64,000 bases of DNA, taken from assembly GCA_029866965.1 (NCBI GenBank), contig CP123444.1, positions 2,087,501-2,151,500 on the forward strand, written 5' to 3'. This DNA is from Flavobacteriaceae bacterium YJPT1-3 (lineage in GTDB: Bacteria > Bacteroidota > Bacteroidia > Flavobacteriales > Flavobacteriaceae). Positions 48,447 to 57,908 of the stretch are shown here, in pieces; position 1 is the stretch's first letter, and each line of letters begins with the position of its first letter. The position numbers and the translations under genes are program-made. The notes below the pieces were generated by a model, which did no database searches, was not told the origin of the DNA, and saw only the letters and a program-made list of their open reading frames with translations.

Positions 48447-49098
48447 TCTAAAACAAGCACAACAGCTGCATCAGGGCTGGTTGGGAGCGGAGTTTTTAGC
48501 GCTCTTCGTACTGCTGCCGGTTAGTTTCAGCATGCCTTATCCTATAGTGTATAAAATAGGACTTACCCTTGCTGGATTCATCTACATTTTGATTGTCCTG
48601 TACCAAAATGAATATCGGTTGTTCCAGTCCATCACGCTCAATTGGACCGCCTTTTGGAAATCGGTGGGTATCCGATTTATAGGCATCGCCATAGTGACCC
48701 TGCTGTATGTGTACTGGCAGGACAAATCGCTGTTGTTTTTTGTGCCACGCAACAATCCGGGACTGTTCGGGATCATCGTGTTGGTGTATGCCCTATTGTC
48801 TGTTTGGCCACAGGAAGTGATTTACCGTACTTTTTTCTTTGAGCGGTACAAGCATTGGTTTAAAGACCAACGTTTGCTCTGTTTTGTCAATGCCATCGTG
48901 TTTTCACTGGCCCATTTATTTTTTCGAAATACCCTCGTGCTCCTCCTCACCTTTTTAGGAGGCTTATTGTTTGCGTTCACCTACCTCCGGTTTAAATCTA
49001 CTCTTGCGGTCAGTGTGGAGCACGCGATTTACGGCAATTGGCTCTTTGCCATCGGCATGGGCGAAATGCTTGCATTTCCGGGGATGGAGGCTCCCTGA
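48439..49098 (+). CDS. CPBP-family intramembrane metalloprotease-like protein
   Basis: The 219-aa protein has about six membrane segments and the conserved CPBP/Abi blocks, but the first block is WPQEVIYRTFFFERY where EExxxR is usual (Gln for the first Glu). The second, FSLAHLFF, and third, SVEHAIYGNW, are intact. Members process prenylated or other membrane substrates. Its ATG lies inside the end of the Lrp-type gene, an eight-base overlap, so the two are translated together. With the Glu replaced, activity is uncertain. Confidence 0.82.
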   Translation: MFDLKQAQQLHQGWLGAEFLALFVLLPVSFSMPYPIVYKIGLTLAGFIYILIVLYQNEYRLFQSITLNWTAFWKSVGIRFIGIAIVTLLYVYWQDKSLLFFVPRNNPGLFGIIVLVYALLSVWPQEVIYRTFFFERYKHWFKDQRLLCFVNAIVFSLAHLFFRNTLVLLLTFLGGLLFAFTYLRFKSTLAVSVEHAIYGNWLFAIGMGEMLAFPGMEAP

Positions 49099-49173
49099 TC
49101 GGGTTCTTGGGTTCTCGTTATTCCATTGTCATTCTTAGTTGTAACTTTGCTTTCCAATAGGAAAAAATACACT

Positions 49174-50580
49174 ATGAGTACATATGATGTTGCCGTGATT
49201 GGTTCGGGCCCCGGAGGCTACGTAGCCGCAATCCGATGCGCACAATTAGGAATGAAGACCGCCATTATTGAGAAATACGATACCCTTGGAGGCACCTGCC
49301 TCAATGTAGGCTGTATTCCTTCGAAAGCCTTACTCGATTCTTCTCATCATTATGAAGACGCCGTCAAGCATTTTGAAGAGCACGGGATCGAAATTCCCGG
49401 AGAGGTGAAGATCAATTTTGAGAAAATGCTTTCGCGAAAGCAAGGCGTAGTGGATCAAACCACTAAAGGGATTGATTTCCTGATGGATAAAAACAAGATT
49501 GAGGTCTACCATGGGATGGGATCCTTTAAGGATGCTACTCATATAGAGATCATTAAATCCAAAGGAAAATCGGAGACCATAGAGGCCAAACACATCATCA
49601 TTGCCACAGGAAGTAAGCCCAGCACTTTGCCCTTCATTACCATTGATAAGGAGCGTATCATTACGTCTACCGAAGCCTTGTCTCTAAAAGAAATCCCTAA
49701 GCACATGATCGTGATCGGGGGTGGGGTCATTGGTCTCGAACTGGGCCAGGTATACAAGCGATTGGGTGCTGAAGTTACGGTCGTTGAATATATGGACCGC
49801 ATCATTCCAACCATGGACAGTGCGCAGAGTAAAGAATTAATGAAAGTGATGAAAAAGCAAAAAGTCAAATTTGCACTTGCTCATAAAGTCACTGCCGTAG
49901 AGCGTAAAGGCGAAGAAGTCACCGTTACTGCCACCGATAAAAAAGGAGAGGAAGTGCAGTTCAAGGGAGACTATTGTTTAGTATCTGTAGGTCGTCACGC
50001 CTATACCGATAAACTCAACTTGGAAGCGGTCGGTCTGAAAACCGATGATCGGGGTAGAGTGGAGGTCAACGAACATCTACAGACTCAGGTAAAGAACATC
50101 TATGCGATTGGAGATGTGGTACGCGGAGCGATGTTGGCCCATAAAGCGGAAGAAGAAGGCGTTTTTGCAGCGGAAACGATAGCCGGACAAAAACCTCACA
50201 TAGACTATAATCTTATTCCGGGCGTGGTGTACACCTGGCCGGAAGTGGCTTCTGTGGGTAAAACAGAGGAGCAGTTGAAAGAAGCCGGGGTGGAGTACAA
50301 GTCGGGACAATTCCCCATGCGGGCGTTAGGGCGTAGTCGTGCCAGTGGTGACATTGACGGATTTGTCAAAATCCTGGCCGATGCCCAAACGGATGAGGTA
50401 CTTGGAGTTCATATGGTGGGCGCCCGGGTCGCCGACCTGATTGCTGAGGCTGTGACGGCCATGGAATTCCGCGCAAGCGCAGAAGATATCGCACGCATGT
50501 CTCACTCGCATCCCACTTATGCGGAAGCGGTCAAAGAGGCTGCATTGGCGGCCACGGAAGATCGAGCCTTACACGTTTAA
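49174..50580 (+). CDS. lpdA: Dihydrolipoyl dehydrogenase
   Basis: The 468-aa FAD enzyme reoxidises lipoamide in 2-oxoacid dehydrogenase complexes. It has the FAD motif IGSGPGGYVAA, the redox disulfide GGTCLNVGC (Cys42, Cys47), the NAD motif GGGVIGLELGQV, the second FAD motif IYAIGDVVRG and the active-site MSHSHPTYAEA. ATG 49174 gives the normal MSTYDVAVIG; upstream in-frame sequence is unlike the family. An exact GCTTTCGCGAAAGC (49428-49441) is read as MLSRKQ. Confidence 0.96.
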   Translation: MSTYDVAVIGSGPGGYVAAIRCAQLGMKTAIIEKYDTLGGTCLNVGCIPSKALLDSSHHYEDAVKHFEEHGIEIPGEVKINFEKMLSRKQGVVDQTTKGIDFLMDKNKIEVYHGMGSFKDATHIEIIKSKGKSETIEAKHIIIATGSKPSTLPFITIDKERIITSTEALSLKEIPKHMIVIGGGVIGLELGQVYKRLGAEVTVVEYMDRIIPTMDSAQSKELMKVMKKQKVKFALAHKVTAVERKGEEVTVTATDKKGEEVQFKGDYCLVSVGRHAYTDKLNLEAVGLKTDDRGRVEVNEHLQTQVKNIYAIGDVVRGAMLAHKAEEEGVFAAETIAGQKPHIDYNLIPGVVYTWPEVASVGKTEEQLKEAGVEYKSGQFPMRALGRSRASGDIDGFVKILADAQTDEVLGVHMVGARVADLIAEAVTAMEFRASAEDIARMSHSHPTYAEAVKEAALAATEDRALHV

Positions 50581-50601
50581 TTAGGCATTTTTGGTATACA
50601 G

Positions 50602-50632
50602 AAAAGCCAGACTCTAAAGTCTGGCTTTTTTT
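50602..50632. terminator. Terminator after lpdA
   Basis: A 12-bp perfect stem, AAAAGCCAGACT (50602-50613) with AGTCTGGCTTTT (50618-50629), has a four-base loop and a T run after it. It lies between convergent lpdA and alcohol dehydrogenase genes and may serve both. Confidence 0.88.
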
Positions 50633-50650
50633 ATTTTTCAGTATAACTGA

Positions 50651-51760
50651 TTACATACGCAGTATAGGTTTGATAACCTTGCCTTCCTCCATATCGCGAA
50701 CGGCTTCATTGATGTTCTCAAAATCGTAGTAGGTGACCAATTTATCAAAGGGGAAACGACCTTGACAGTACAGTTCCACCAATCGTGGAATGTATACGGG
50801 AACAATGCTGTCTCCTTCTACAACTCCACGAATACTGATTCCCGATAAAATCCAGGAGTTAGCATCAAAAGCATAGTCCGTACCTCCCGGAGGCGCCCCA
50901 ACAATGGCCAAAGTTCCTGTATTGAAAAGTGAATTATAGGCCTGGTTGGCCACTTCGGCGACACCGGAGCATTCTACGGCATTGCTTACGCCTCCTTTAA
51001 TGATTTCTTTAATCGCCTCGGGTACCTCGTCCACTTCTTTAGAGTTGATGGTATGTGTGGCCCCGAGCTCCTTGGCCAATTCTAGACGGTCGGGATTAAT
51101 ATCCACGGCGATGATCACGGAGCACCCTGCATTCTTTGCTGCCATTACGGCCGAAAGACCTACTGATCCCGTTCCAAAGACAGCAATGCTGGTTCCCGGA
51201 TTGGGATTGATGGTATTCATCACGGCTCCTGCTCCGGTTTGTATTCCACAGCCAAGCGGTCCCATCAGTTCCAGAGGTACATCCTTTTTTATTTTGACCA
51301 CGTTCCGATCGGATGCAATGGCATAAGTTCCAAACGACGATTGTTGGAAAAATACACCGTGTAATTCTGCAGGTTTTTTATAAATATGTTCTTTGCTGCG
51401 TAAGCGCTTGTTGGTAAAATTGAGTCCCTCAAAGTCGACACAGTAAGCCGGTTTACCTTCCAGGCAGGTTCTGCACGTGCCGCAAGATCCGTAACTTAAT
51501 ACTACGTGATCCCCTTTCTTTAAACCTTCAACGGCACTTCCAACTTCTTCAACGATACCTGAGCCTTCGTGACCCAATACTACGGGATAATTGGTTGGAA
51601 GCATGCCATCCTTTACGGCCAGGTCGGTATGGCACAATCCGGTAGCTTTGATCTTAATCAGAACCTCCCGATCGGTTATGGGGGCAAGTTCTACTTCCTG
51701 AATTTTAAAATCGGCTTCTTTTTCCGATACAACAGCAGCTTTAGCTTTCATAGATTTCAT
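50651..51760 (-). CDS. Zinc-dependent alcohol dehydrogenase
   Basis: The 369-aa medium-chain dehydrogenase has the catalytic zinc residues in ATGLCHTDLAV and VLGHEGSGIVEEVG. The structural zinc set is CGTCRTCLEGKPAYC, and the NAD-binding loop is AVFGTGSVGLSAVMAAKNAG with VDINPDR, where Asp predicts NAD. It oxidises alcohols or reduces aldehydes; the substrate is not evident, though the set resembles aryl-alcohol and benzyl alcohol dehydrogenases. Start is ATG 51760 or the Met three codons later. Confidence 0.92.
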   Translation of the reverse strand: MKSMKAKAAVVSEKEADFKIQEVELAPITDREVLIKIKATGLCHTDLAVKDGMLPTNYPVVLGHEGSGIVEEVGSAVEGLKKGDHVVLSYGSCGTCRTCLEGKPAYCVDFEGLNFTNKRLRSKEHIYKKPAELHGVFFQQSSFGTYAIASDRNVVKIKKDVPLELMGPLGCGIQTGAGAVMNTINPNPGTSIAVFGTGSVGLSAVMAAKNAGCSVIIAVDINPDRLELAKELGATHTINSKEVDEVPEAIKEIIKGGVSNAVECSGVAEVANQAYNSLFNTGTLAIVGAPPGGTDYAFDANSWILSGISIRGVVEGDSIVPVYIPRLVELYCQGRFPFDKLVTYYDFENINEAVRDMEEGKVIKPILRM

Positions 51761-51840
51761 TTTACTAAAAGGTACATGCTAGAGCAGAGAAGCGCTGTTA
51801 GAAAAATCCCAATTCTGAGGATATTAACAGACTGTTCCCA

Positions 51841-51870
51841 TAAAAAAAGCCCGCCTAGCAGCGAGCTTCA
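51841..51870 (-). terminator. Possible terminator after the tail-fibre-like protein gene
   Basis: On the - strand GCTCGC and GGCGGGC pair (one mismatch) around TGCTA, then a T7 run. It lies about 145 bases after the stop of the 496-aa gene. Confidence 0.5.
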
Positions 51871-52013
51871 AAACCGAAGTTTGGTTTGTTAGAAACATCT
51901 GTCCCCCCTATAGAACAGATGGAAGGTTAAAAATAAGAAAGTTTATGGCTAAACAATAACATCAAACCATTTATAATTAGCAGAATCGAGCTAAGGCATA
52001 GGAGGCGCAAGAA

Positions 52014-53504
52014 TTAATCTTCGTATTCTATGACAAAATAGGTGCGTTGATTTTGTGTACTGGCCGGCAGTGAATTTCTGTCAATTGCAATAGAGATGGA
52101 AGTATTGGCCGCAATAGGGCCATATTCAAAAACACCTTGAGTCCTCATATTAACGACATTATTTGGAGGCGCACCCCAAAATGATTGAGTCAGTACACCA
52201 TTGAGGTATAAATGGCTGCGCCATCTACTGTTTGAAGCTGAAGATGTTTGTAGGGTAACATATACCCGTAGACTTATAATGTCGCGACTACAAGTAAAGG
52301 TGTCTCTGGTAGTCCCATCGGGAGCAGGGGTGACGGTAATTCTCGACGTGGTACTGCCATAAGGGGCCATGATCTGTGTAGTCGAATTGAAAGCCGGTGC
52401 CCCTGAATTAAAACTGTTCCAGATAAAATTGCTTCCTACCAAAGTAAAGGTGCCGTCTTGGGTTTCCAGTTTTTCAATGCCTATGGTCTTGGGTGCCGTA
52501 GTTTCAGGAATCAGTCGATCCCATGCAGTACCTGTATTGTAATACATTCCTGGAGTCACATCTCCGGTGCTGGCGGTATTGAAGACGATCATCCCGGCTA
52601 CGTGATTGGCAAGAGGGGCAGGACTCGTCGTAGCGGTGAGTGCCACTCTATTCAGCAGTAAACCCTTGTCTGATGATCCTAGATCCAAATCGGCGTCGTC
52701 ATCGGGATTCTCATTATTTATGCCAACACTGCCCGAAGCTCGTATAGTCAATTCGGCTCCATTGGTAGACTCCAAACTTCCAGAAGCTGGTGTGGTGGAC
52801 AGAAGAATTTTTGTAGGTAAATTACCACTGCTGTGATCCCCGTCTGCAATTACCGAAAAGTTAGCTACATCACTGGATTTGGAAGACCCACCCCAAACTT
52901 TACTGGTGACATATCCTATGGGTTCATTATCTGTGAGGAAATCCCGATTATTGAAGTCTGTCCCCCCCGTCGTATAAAAGATGAGGTTTGGGGCGTTGGG
53001 CGGGGAGACACTGGTAATTTGCACATCATTATCTCCTGTTTTTTTAACCTCTAAGGTTTCTTCGGGATCATCGGTGCCTAGACCCAGCCAACCCGCATCA
53101 GAAAAGGTAATATCCACTCCATTCCCTTGCGCTTGTCGGGCAAAAATTAGATCCTCTCCAGAGCCGTTGGCTCCATTTTGCCATTCGCTTTCGGCTCCAA
53201 TGCCAATCCATTGCGTAGTGGGATGATCCCAATAATAAAATCCCGGAGGATTAGCGCCGCTTGTTGTGGTAAGAAAAACAAGCATTCCGTTTTGATCAGC
53301 AAGGGGGTCGATTGCCGGAAAAGCATCAATTCTCGGGATTAATATCCCATCTGTTGCTAAAGGACTGGCTGAATTGCTACTTCGTATGTCTAAGGTGCTC
53401 TTGGGATCGGTGGTTGCAATTCCCACCTGGGCGTGAACGGAAACACCAAGCATGCAGCATAGGACCACGAGGCCTGAGAGAAGTTGAAGAGACTGCTTCA
53501 TCAT
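52014..53504 (-). CDS. Exported tail-fibre-like surface protein
   Basis: The 496-aa protein has a signal peptide (GLVVLCCMLGVSVHAQ) followed by repeats of the kind found in phage tail fibres and bacterial adhesins: VGIATTDPKSTLDIRSSNS, WLGLGTDDPEETLEVKK, SVGINNENPDDDADLDL. PGFYYWDHPTTQWIGIG and PGMYYNTGTAWDRLIPE are common in Bacteroidota surface proteins. The last 130 residues form a beta-rich domain (SRITVTPAPDG, YFVIEYED). No T9SS domain is seen. An adhesion role is inferred. Confidence 0.75.
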   Translation of the reverse strand: MMKQSLQLLSGLVVLCCMLGVSVHAQVGIATTDPKSTLDIRSSNSASPLATDGILIPRIDAFPAIDPLADQNGMLVFLTTTSGANPPGFYYWDHPTTQWIGIGAESEWQNGANGSGEDLIFARQAQGNGVDITFSDAGWLGLGTDDPEETLEVKKTGDNDVQITSVSPPNAPNLIFYTTGGTDFNNRDFLTDNEPIGYVTSKVWGGSSKSSDVANFSVIADGDHSSGNLPTKILLSTTPASGSLESTNGAELTIRASGSVGINNENPDDDADLDLGSSDKGLLLNRVALTATTSPAPLANHVAGMIVFNTASTGDVTPGMYYNTGTAWDRLIPETTAPKTIGIEKLETQDGTFTLVGSNFIWNSFNSGAPAFNSTTQIMAPYGSTTSRITVTPAPDGTTRDTFTCSRDIISLRVYVTLQTSSASNSRWRSHLYLNGVLTQSFWGAPPNNVVNMRTQGVFEYGPIAANTSISIAIDRNSLPASTQNQRTYFVIEYED

Positions 53505-53691
53505 TTTATGATTTGGTACTACGGCCTAAATATATTCAAAAAATGGCATAAGTATCTGTTTGTCAGTTTATTCGCTCATTTCAAATGTGTTTTGTCCCTT
53601 TCTCCGGTCCCTAACACTTTATCTATTTCCTCCCAAAATGGATGGGTGGCGATATGTAGTCAAATCATTATCTTCCCCTAAAATTTTGTTC

Positions 53692-54234
53692 ATGCCCCGT
53701 ATCATAGCCTTTGCCGGTAGCAACAGTAGTAGTTCGATCAATCAAATATGGGTTCGTTATCTGTCCGGTTCGATTTCGAGTATAGACGTCGAGCTTATCC
53801 AGTTGACCGATTTTGACATTCCTATGTACAGTATAGATCTTGAAAATAAATCGGGTTTTCCGCTGGGCGTACAACTGTTGTTAGGGAAACTGAAAGAAGC
53901 AGACGGCTTATTGATCTCGGTCAATGAGCATAACGGCACTGTATCGGCTTTCTTTAAGAATATCCTGGACTGGCTCTCGCGCCTGGACCGTAATTTTTTG
54001 GCCGGTAAAAAGATATTGCTTACCAGTACCTCACCCGGAGCCCGCGGGGCCTCGAGTGCGTTAGCTTTCGCGAAAGCGGTACTGCCCCGGTTTGGAGCAG
54101 AGATTGTAGAAAGTTTTAGTCTGCCTTCCTTCCAAAGCAACTTTGACCGGGAAGCCCTGAAAATGACCAATGAATCCCAGCACCTGGGTATCATGGAAGT
54201 GCTTGCGTCGTTTGAGCAGGCGTTGTCTCATTAG
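53692..54234 (+). CDS. NADPH-dependent FMN reductase family protein
   Basis: The 180-aa flavodoxin-fold protein begins MPRIIAFAGSNSSSSIN, the phosphate-binding loop for FMN. It also has LISVNEHNGTVSAFFKNILDWLSR and LLTSTSPGARGASSALAFAKA. Relatives reduce quinones, azo dyes or FMN. ATG 53692 is chosen because the family starts there; the frame is open upstream. An exact palindrome copy (54064-54077) encodes LAFAKAVLP. The last 44 bases overlap the convergent gene on the other strand. Confidence 0.88.
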   Translation: MPRIIAFAGSNSSSSINQIWVRYLSGSISSIDVELIQLTDFDIPMYSIDLENKSGFPLGVQLLLGKLKEADGLLISVNEHNGTVSAFFKNILDWLSRLDRNFLAGKKILLTSTSPGARGASSALAFAKAVLPRFGAEIVESFSLPSFQSNFDREALKMTNESQHLGIMEVLASFEQALSH

Positions 54235-55348
54235 GCTCATACAAGGGTTTGGCTCTGGCGAGTAGATCGAGATCGCGAGTACGCGCCCGACTGGAGATCT
54301 CCAATTGAAACCAAAAGGGGAGCAATATATCGTGCAGGTGTTCAATAGCCGCACGGGATAAGGGGACTGGTCTGTTTTGAGTGAGCTGCCAGGTATCCAG
54401 GGTCCTAAAGAATTGGAGAAAATCTCCAACCTGTGGGAAGTCATGAATATTCTTTTCCGGATGTTCTTTTAGGAACTGTATATAGGATTGTAAGGTAGCA
54501 TGATACTCCCGGGCGGGCGGGGTCTCCACACCAGCAAAGAGATCATTGGCCTTGATTTCCTCCTGTGCCAGGTACAGAGCATCCCCCTTCAAATAATCCA
54601 GCCAATTCTGTATCTGCTGTAGGCATGTTTCATACTCCTTCGGCTCTGCCTTCGGGTCTATGGCGTCCAATCGATTCAAGGTTTTAACAATGGTCATGAA
54701 CGGCTGGAAGAATACGGTCTTCACATGCTCCGATAAATTGCCCATCTGTGTTTGCAAGCGTTCGAGTTCGAGGGGTTCCTGCAGCACCTTTTTCATATGA
54801 TCAGCACTGGAAGTCGCCAAAGTAAACATAAAATTGATGAAATAATGGATGAGGGGCTCGTACTCCTGCAGTTTGGGATAGGTATAATACATATCGTTGA
54901 GGTTGCGTTCCCAGGCGATCACCGAGGCAATCAGCTCGGTTTGAATGGTATTGAGCTTGCGTTGCTTTTTGTTTTTCAGGTCTTCGCTATAAAAGCGCAA
55001 TTCATTTACGTAGAGAAACAAGCGATTCCAGTCGGAGATAAAGCTATTCAGTACCTCTTGCCGTAGTTGCATACGGGCAATTTTGATCTTTTCTGCTTCC
55101 TGTGCCCGCTGTGCCCGGGCGTTTTCAATAATCTTCAAGCGATTTTCTAAAAGCAACAGAAGAATAGGAAGCACCAGGCTGATGGTGAGCAATTTAAAGA
55201 GGTCACTCTGCAGGTACTGCCAAAGGGATCTTGCCCCCGATAATTCGTTGAAAGCCTGTTGATGAATGGAATAACCAATGAGGTTGAGTCCGATCAGGAT
55301 GACAAAAAGCACCGTGATCGCGGTTCCGTATTTGAATTTCGGAAGCAT
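54191..55348 (-). CDS. Membrane protein of unknown function with long helical domain
   Basis: The 385-aa protein has two N-terminal membrane segments (AITVLFVILIGLNLIGYSI and LFKLLTISLVLPILLLLL), then a charged coiled coil (RAQRAQEAEKIKIARMQLRQ) and a long helical soluble domain. No family recognised. It is a single gene; its 3' end overlaps the FMN reductase gene by 44 bases on the other strand. Confidence 0.65.
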   Translation of the reverse strand: MLPKFKYGTAITVLFVILIGLNLIGYSIHQQAFNELSGARSLWQYLQSDLFKLLTISLVLPILLLLLENRLKIIENARAQRAQEAEKIKIARMQLRQEVLNSFISDWNRLFLYVNELRFYSEDLKNKKQRKLNTIQTELIASVIAWERNLNDMYYTYPKLQEYEPLIHYFINFMFTLATSSADHMKKVLQEPLELERLQTQMGNLSEHVKTVFFQPFMTIVKTLNRLDAIDPKAEPKEYETCLQQIQNWLDYLKGDALYLAQEEIKANDLFAGVETPPAREYHATLQSYIQFLKEHPEKNIHDFPQVGDFLQFFRTLDTWQLTQNRPVPLSRAAIEHLHDILLPFWFQLEISSRARTRDLDLLARAKPLYEPNETTPAQTTQALP

Positions 55349-55417
55349 GGGTCGCCGCTTTAACTGCTCTAAGATAGCAAATGTATCTTACAGATTATCA
55401 GTTAAATACCCCCTTTT

Positions 55418-57136
55418 TTAGAATCCTACCGCGGTATCATCCCCACGCCGGTCAGCACCGCCTTCCAAACGGCCATCGGGTAAGACCAGAATCCCGTCCA
55501 CCTTACCGATCACCGGACTGTTCTCCTGATTGACCGTGTATTGCTTTTTGGTCAAGCTGTCCAGCACTTCAGGCTTGAAGGAATCGGGTTCAAACATGAT
55601 CACATCTGGAAGCCATTGATGATGAAAACGAGGGGCATCTACGGCTTCTTGCATACTCATGTCAAAATGCTCTACATTGAGTATTGTCTGTAAGACCGAG
55701 GTGATGATGGTCGAGCCTCCCGGGGTACCTACACTCATCAGGAGATCACCGTCTTTCTCCACCAGGGTAGGGGTCATTGAACTCAGCATACGTTTGCCGG
55801 GTGCGATAGCATTGGCCTCCGCTCCAATCAAGCCAAACATGTTAGGAACTCCGGGCTTGGAGCTAAAATCGTCCATTTCGTTATTTAGAAAGAAGCCCAA
55901 ATCATTGACATAAAGCTTAGAGCCATAGGCTCCATTCAGGGTGGTGGTTACCGCAATGGCATTCCCAAACTGATCAACGATTGAATAGTGAGTCGTCTCA
56001 TTGGATTCGTAGCCAGGAATGGCTCCGTGCTCCATGGAAGCACTCGGAGTGGCCTGATCAAAGCTAAAATTGGCCATTCGACCTTGCAGATAGGCCTCAT
56101 CCAAAAGAGAATCTATCGGCACCTCGTAAAAGTCGGGGTCCCCTAAATAAAAGCTGCGATCAGCATAGGCACGGCGCTCGGCCTCTGTGAGTAGTTGGAT
56201 GTATCGGGTACCGTTGTGCTCCAGTTCGCTGAGTTCATAGGGGGCTAGCATTTTTAGAATTTGCGCCAGCGCAACACCTCCGCTGGAGGGAGGAGACATC
56301 GAAATGATGCGCAGATCGCGATAATTGAAGATGATGGGATCTCGCCATTTGGCTTCATAGGCTTTTAGGTCGTCCAGCGTCATGATCCCACCACGTTGCT
56401 GTAAAAAGTCAACAAGCTGCTGGCCGATAGCACCCCCATAAAAGGCCGATTTACCTTTTTTAGCGATGATTTCCAGAGTGTTGGCTAAGGCCTCGTTGAC
56501 AACGGTGTCTCCCGCTTGAAAGGGACCTGAATAAATTGACTTTGCCTGATTGACCGAGTCGAAGACCGGGCCATAGCGTTCGAAACGATTCGCCTGGTTT
56601 TCCGTTACCTGATATCCCTTTCGCGCAAGCTCAATAACGGGTGCAAGCAATTCTTCTACCGGTAGGGTCCCAAATTTTTCGTGCGCCGCAAAAATACCGG
56701 AGATCGTTCCCGGTACCCCAACGGCCAGACTCCCTACGGTACTGAGATCGGGAATCACACTGCCTTCTGCATCCAGATACATGTTTTTAGAAGCAGCGCC
56801 GGGGGCTTTCTCCCGGTAGTCCAGGGCTCCGGTAGTCCCATCAGCAAGTCGGTACACCATAAAACCACCACCTCCTAAATTTCCGGCGAAGGGATAGGTT
56901 ACGGCCAGGGCCATTTCGGTGGCGAACATGGCATCGAAAGCATTTCCTCCCCGTTCCATGATCGCACTGCCTATGGCTGAAGCGTCTTCCCGAGCAGAGA
57001 CCACCATCGCCTGATCGACAATTAATCCTTGTTTGGGTTCTTCACTCATCGCTTCTTCTTGCTTACAACTCCACAATATAGAAGTACAGCTGAGGACAAT
57101 CAAGGACAATCGAATAAAGGATGTAGTATTTTGCAT
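55418..57136 (-). CDS. ggt: Gamma-glutamyltransferase
   Basis: The 572-aa exported enzyme cleaves gamma-glutamyl bonds of glutathione and similar peptides. It has a lipoprotein-like signal (LSLIVLSCTSILWSC) and the autoproteolysis site ESNETTHYSIVD, where Thr381 becomes the new N-terminal nucleophile. PPSSGGVALAQILKM, YADRSFYLGDP, MDDFSSKPG and KRMLSSMTPTLVEKDG are also family features. It is a single gene, probably periplasmic or lipid-anchored. Confidence 0.95.
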   Translation of the reverse strand: MQNTTSFIRLSLIVLSCTSILWSCKQEEAMSEEPKQGLIVDQAMVVSAREDASAIGSAIMERGGNAFDAMFATEMALAVTYPFAGNLGGGGFMVYRLADGTTGALDYREKAPGAASKNMYLDAEGSVIPDLSTVGSLAVGVPGTISGIFAAHEKFGTLPVEELLAPVIELARKGYQVTENQANRFERYGPVFDSVNQAKSIYSGPFQAGDTVVNEALANTLEIIAKKGKSAFYGGAIGQQLVDFLQQRGGIMTLDDLKAYEAKWRDPIIFNYRDLRIISMSPPSSGGVALAQILKMLAPYELSELEHNGTRYIQLLTEAERRAYADRSFYLGDPDFYEVPIDSLLDEAYLQGRMANFSFDQATPSASMEHGAIPGYESNETTHYSIVDQFGNAIAVTTTLNGAYGSKLYVNDLGFFLNNEMDDFSSKPGVPNMFGLIGAEANAIAPGKRMLSSMTPTLVEKDGDLLMSVGTPGGSTIITSVLQTILNVEHFDMSMQEAVDAPRFHHQWLPDVIMFEPDSFKPEVLDSLTKKQYTVNQENSPVIGKVDGILVLPDGRLEGGADRRGDDTAVGF

Positions 57137-57187
57137 AGAAGGGTTCTTAAGATCCGCTGAAAATTAGAAAAAACTATTGGAATGGGC

Positions 57188-57790
57188 TTATCCGGCCTCT
57201 AAGGATTTTAAGTGTGATAAAACCTGTTTACAGTGAAGTTGAAGTTCTTCGAAAAAGTTTTTGAACTCCGCTTCGAACTCCTTGTAATAAAGTTCCAGTT
57301 CACGAGTTGCCTTATCCATTCCGCTTACGTATTTCGTTCTGCGGTTCATATTAAATAAGACCGTGGCAATTCCTTCGATCTTTGCGTAGCTCAGTAGCCA
57401 GTTATCGGCAATCATATAGGGTACCATACGCTGCACCCTGGGCGTGAGCACTTCAAAATGAGTATTCAGCAGTTGGTAAAAATTATCGACATAAGTCGCT
57501 AGCGGTTGGTCGTGATAATCTCTCCAATTGCTGGCTAAGAAATGATCGTACAGGATATCGACGATCACCCCGCTATAATGCCCGTAATTTTCATGGAGTC
57601 GTTTGGTACTTTGCTTGACGATAGGATGGGCATCGGTAAAGGTGTCGATCTCCCGATGCAACAAAATGCCCTTTTGGATCTCAATGGGATACTTTTTATA
57701 TCGCTTTCCTTTGATACCATCGGCCATAAAATTACCGATGGTGATCAGGTCATTGTCTCCGGAGAGATAGATATGCGCCAAAAAGTTCAT
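57188..57790 (-). CDS. Acyl carrier protein phosphodiesterase (AcpH, DUF479)
   Basis: The 200-aa enzyme removes phosphopantetheine from acyl carrier protein. It starts MNFLAHIYLSGDNDLITIGN at ATG 57790, the family opening, and has HREIDTFTDAHPIVKQS and VIVDILYDHFLASNW, metal-binding His/Asp motifs of the HD-like fold. Sequence upstream of this ATG in the same frame is not conserved. It lies divergent from the next gene. Confidence 0.9.
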   Translation of the reverse strand: MNFLAHIYLSGDNDLITIGNFMADGIKGKRYKKYPIEIQKGILLHREIDTFTDAHPIVKQSTKRLHENYGHYSGVIVDILYDHFLASNWRDYHDQPLATYVDNFYQLLNTHFEVLTPRVQRMVPYMIADNWLLSYAKIEGIATVLFNMNRRTKYVSGMDKATRELELYYKEFEAEFKNFFEELQLHCKQVLSHLKSLEAG

Positions 57791-57908
57791 GGGAGGGAAG
57801 TTACAAAAAGGACCCCCATGCTCCATCTCAAGTTTTATATTTGTACTCATAATCAAAAATCAACGCCGCAGGCTATTTATCGCTGCTTGCTGGTTTTAAA
57901 AGAAGAGC

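Noticed and set aside
52014-53504. Prophage tail-fibre gene
   Set aside because: It has a signal peptide and no phage genes nearby; such repeats are common in Bacteroidota surface proteins.
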